Source of the DNA: Armatimonadota bacterium | Lineage (GTDB): Bacteria > Armatimonadota > Hebobacteria > Hebobacterales > WVXJ01 | NCBI GenBank assembly: GCA_011773575.1 | Contig: WVXJ01000006.1 | Location: 10,733 to 16,359, forward strand | Reading direction: 5' to 3' | DNA: 5,627 nucleotides | In this document: positions 5,035-5,627 of the stretch, piece by piece | Layout of the letters: each line of letters opens with the position of its first letter | How positions within the stretch are numbered: position 1 is the first letter of the stretch | Made by a program: the position numbers and the translations under genes | Notes under the pieces: generated by a model | What the model saw: the letters and a program-made list of their open reading frames with translations, nothing else | Told to the model about the DNA's origin: nothing | Databases searched by the model: none

Positions 5035-5415
5035 CTAGAAGCGCTCATGGCCCGGATGTACACAACGGGCGCTGCCGGTTGCGGAATCATAGTCATAGGG
5101 CTCTCCTCCAACCGGGCATTTCAACTGAAGCCCCGGAGTGACCTGCAGGAGTTGCTCCAGGGAAGCCGGGTTGCCTTCCTGTCCCATCTGTGGCATCTGA
5201 AGAGCCATGCGAATCTGCTGAAGATTGGCTCGACAAGCGACTTCTTTCGCTTCATCCTTGGCTGCCACGACTGTACCGGGGCCGGCCTCACCGTCTTTGC
5301 TGAAGGCCCCCGGGCCTTTAAGCAGATAGACGGCGAGGACGCCGATTATGACTATGGTTATCAGCATCCCCACCAGAGTCACCCATCCTTCTTCACCACG
5401 CCGAAGCCTTTTCAT
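5035..5415 (-). CDS. Prepilin-like (class III signal peptide) protein within the acc operon
   Basis: This 126-aa protein looks like a type IV pilin or ComGC-type pseudopilin. A short basic leader (MKRLRRGEEG) ends at G10, the expected prepilin peptidase site. It is followed by WVTL and a hydrophobic helix to about residue 32. The soluble part has a helix with CRANLQQIRMALQ (61-73) and a C-terminal loop KCPVGG...YDYD...ARCVHPGH (99-123), where C100 and C118 probably form a disulfide; C61 is a third Cys. The usual Glu at mature position 5 is missing: the mature start reads W-V-T-L-V-G. The gene should be processed by PilD-like peptidase and sit in the inner membrane or in a pilus. ATG at 5415 has GGAGG 5 nt upstream. 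It lies 18 nt after accB and 33 nt before accC in the same direction, so it should be co-transcribed with them, which is unusual. A role in carboxylase function is unsupported. Confidence 0.85.
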   Translation of the reverse strand: MKRLRRGEEGWVTLVGMLITIVIIGVLAVYLLKGPGAFSKDGEAGPGTVVAAKDEAKEVACRANLQQIRMALQMPQMGQEGNPASLEQLLQVTPGLQLKCPVGGEPYDYDSATGSARCVHPGHERF

Positions 5416-5433
5416 CCTATCCTCCGCGCCCCA

Positions 5434-5627
5434 TCAGGGTGAGCCTTCGTCAGGCTGTATCAAGAACAGGGTCTGGCCGTATTCAACGCCATCGCCATCC
5501 TCTACTAGAACACGGCCTATTGTCCCACTTGTCGGGCACCGGAGTTCATTGGGTACCTTCATTGCCTCGATTGCTGCTATCACTTGGCCCTCTTTCACCC
5601 GATCCCCTTCACGCAGGACAGAGCGCC
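5434..5627 (-). CDS. accB: Biotin carboxyl carrier protein of acetyl-CoA carboxylase, C-terminal part (cut by window edge)
   Basis: Only the last 63 residues are in the window; the N-terminus lies beyond its right edge. They form most of a biotinyl (lipoyl-like) domain: REGDRVKEGQVIAAIEAMKV, with the biotin-accepting lysine in EAMKVPNEL, then a hinge CPTSGTIGRVLVEDGDGVEYGQTLFLIQP and the stop. AccB carries the biotin that AccC carboxylates and that the AccA/AccD transferase uses on acetyl-CoA. AMKV replaces the most common AMKM/AMKL, which is within family variation. CPTSG lies where many AccB proteins have AP.SG, so the insertion of the AccB thumb, if present, is in the missing part. The stop at 5434 is 18 nt before the pilin-like ATG. 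Pairing with accC downstream makes accB far more likely than a biotin domain of another carboxylase. Confidence 0.9.
   Translation of the reverse strand, partial: RSVLREGDRVKEGQVIAAIEAMKVPNELRCPTSGTIGRVLVEDGDGVEYGQTLFLIQPDEGSP

Noticed and set aside
5303..5318. AAGGCCC/GGGCCTT palindrome in the pilin-like gene
   Set aside because: It lies inside coding sequence for K-G-P-G-A-F, has only a 2-nt centre and no regulatory context; chance from GC-rich codons is likely.

Overview
The window reads as bacterial chromosome of moderate GC content. The organism cannot be named from it. The acetyl-CoA carboxylase genes followed directly by nusB, good Shine-Dalgarno sites, a class III prepilin-like protein and a Sec-secreted acidic beta-type protein would fit an uncultured environmental lineage near Armatimonadota or Bacillota, but that placement is a low-confidence inference from gene order.

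Left part, + strand (1-2448): a CPBP-family intramembrane protease (its start may lie outside the window) is followed after 31 nt by a complete FabG-like short-chain dehydrogenase/reductase. After the reductase come 400 nt without a convincing gene. This stretch holds a nested inverted-repeat element directly after the reductase stop, several purine-rich anti-SD-complementary motifs that have no usable start codon, and a GC-rich hairpin just before the next ribosome binding site. It looks like the long structured leader of the next gene, a 190-aa secreted protein with a signal peptide, an Asp-rich putative metal-binding loop and a C-terminal all-beta region.

Middle part (2449-3151): a convergent intergenic zone with three perfect hairpins (the 12-bp stem at 2512-2542 is the strongest terminator candidate) and a small - strand gene for a 75-aa protein of unknown function. 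The small gene has a near-consensus sigma70 promoter (TTGACT, 17 nt, TAATAT), a leader of about 100 nt, and a strong Shine-Dalgarno site in the loop of a short hairpin.

Right part, - strand (3152-5627), read from the right edge leftwards: the C-terminal end of accB (biotin carboxyl carrier protein, cut by the window edge), an unexpected 126-aa prepilin-like protein, accC (biotin carboxylase), a possible 25-codon micro-ORF that bridges accC to nusB, and nusB (antitermination factor). Spacings are 18, 33, -4 and 0 nt, so this looks like one operon. accB and accC supply the first half-reaction of malonyl-CoA synthesis and nusB belongs to the transcription machinery. The pilin-like protein between accB and accC does not fit and is the most unusual point in the window. 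No insertion sequence, CRISPR array, tRNA, rRNA or phage gene is visible.
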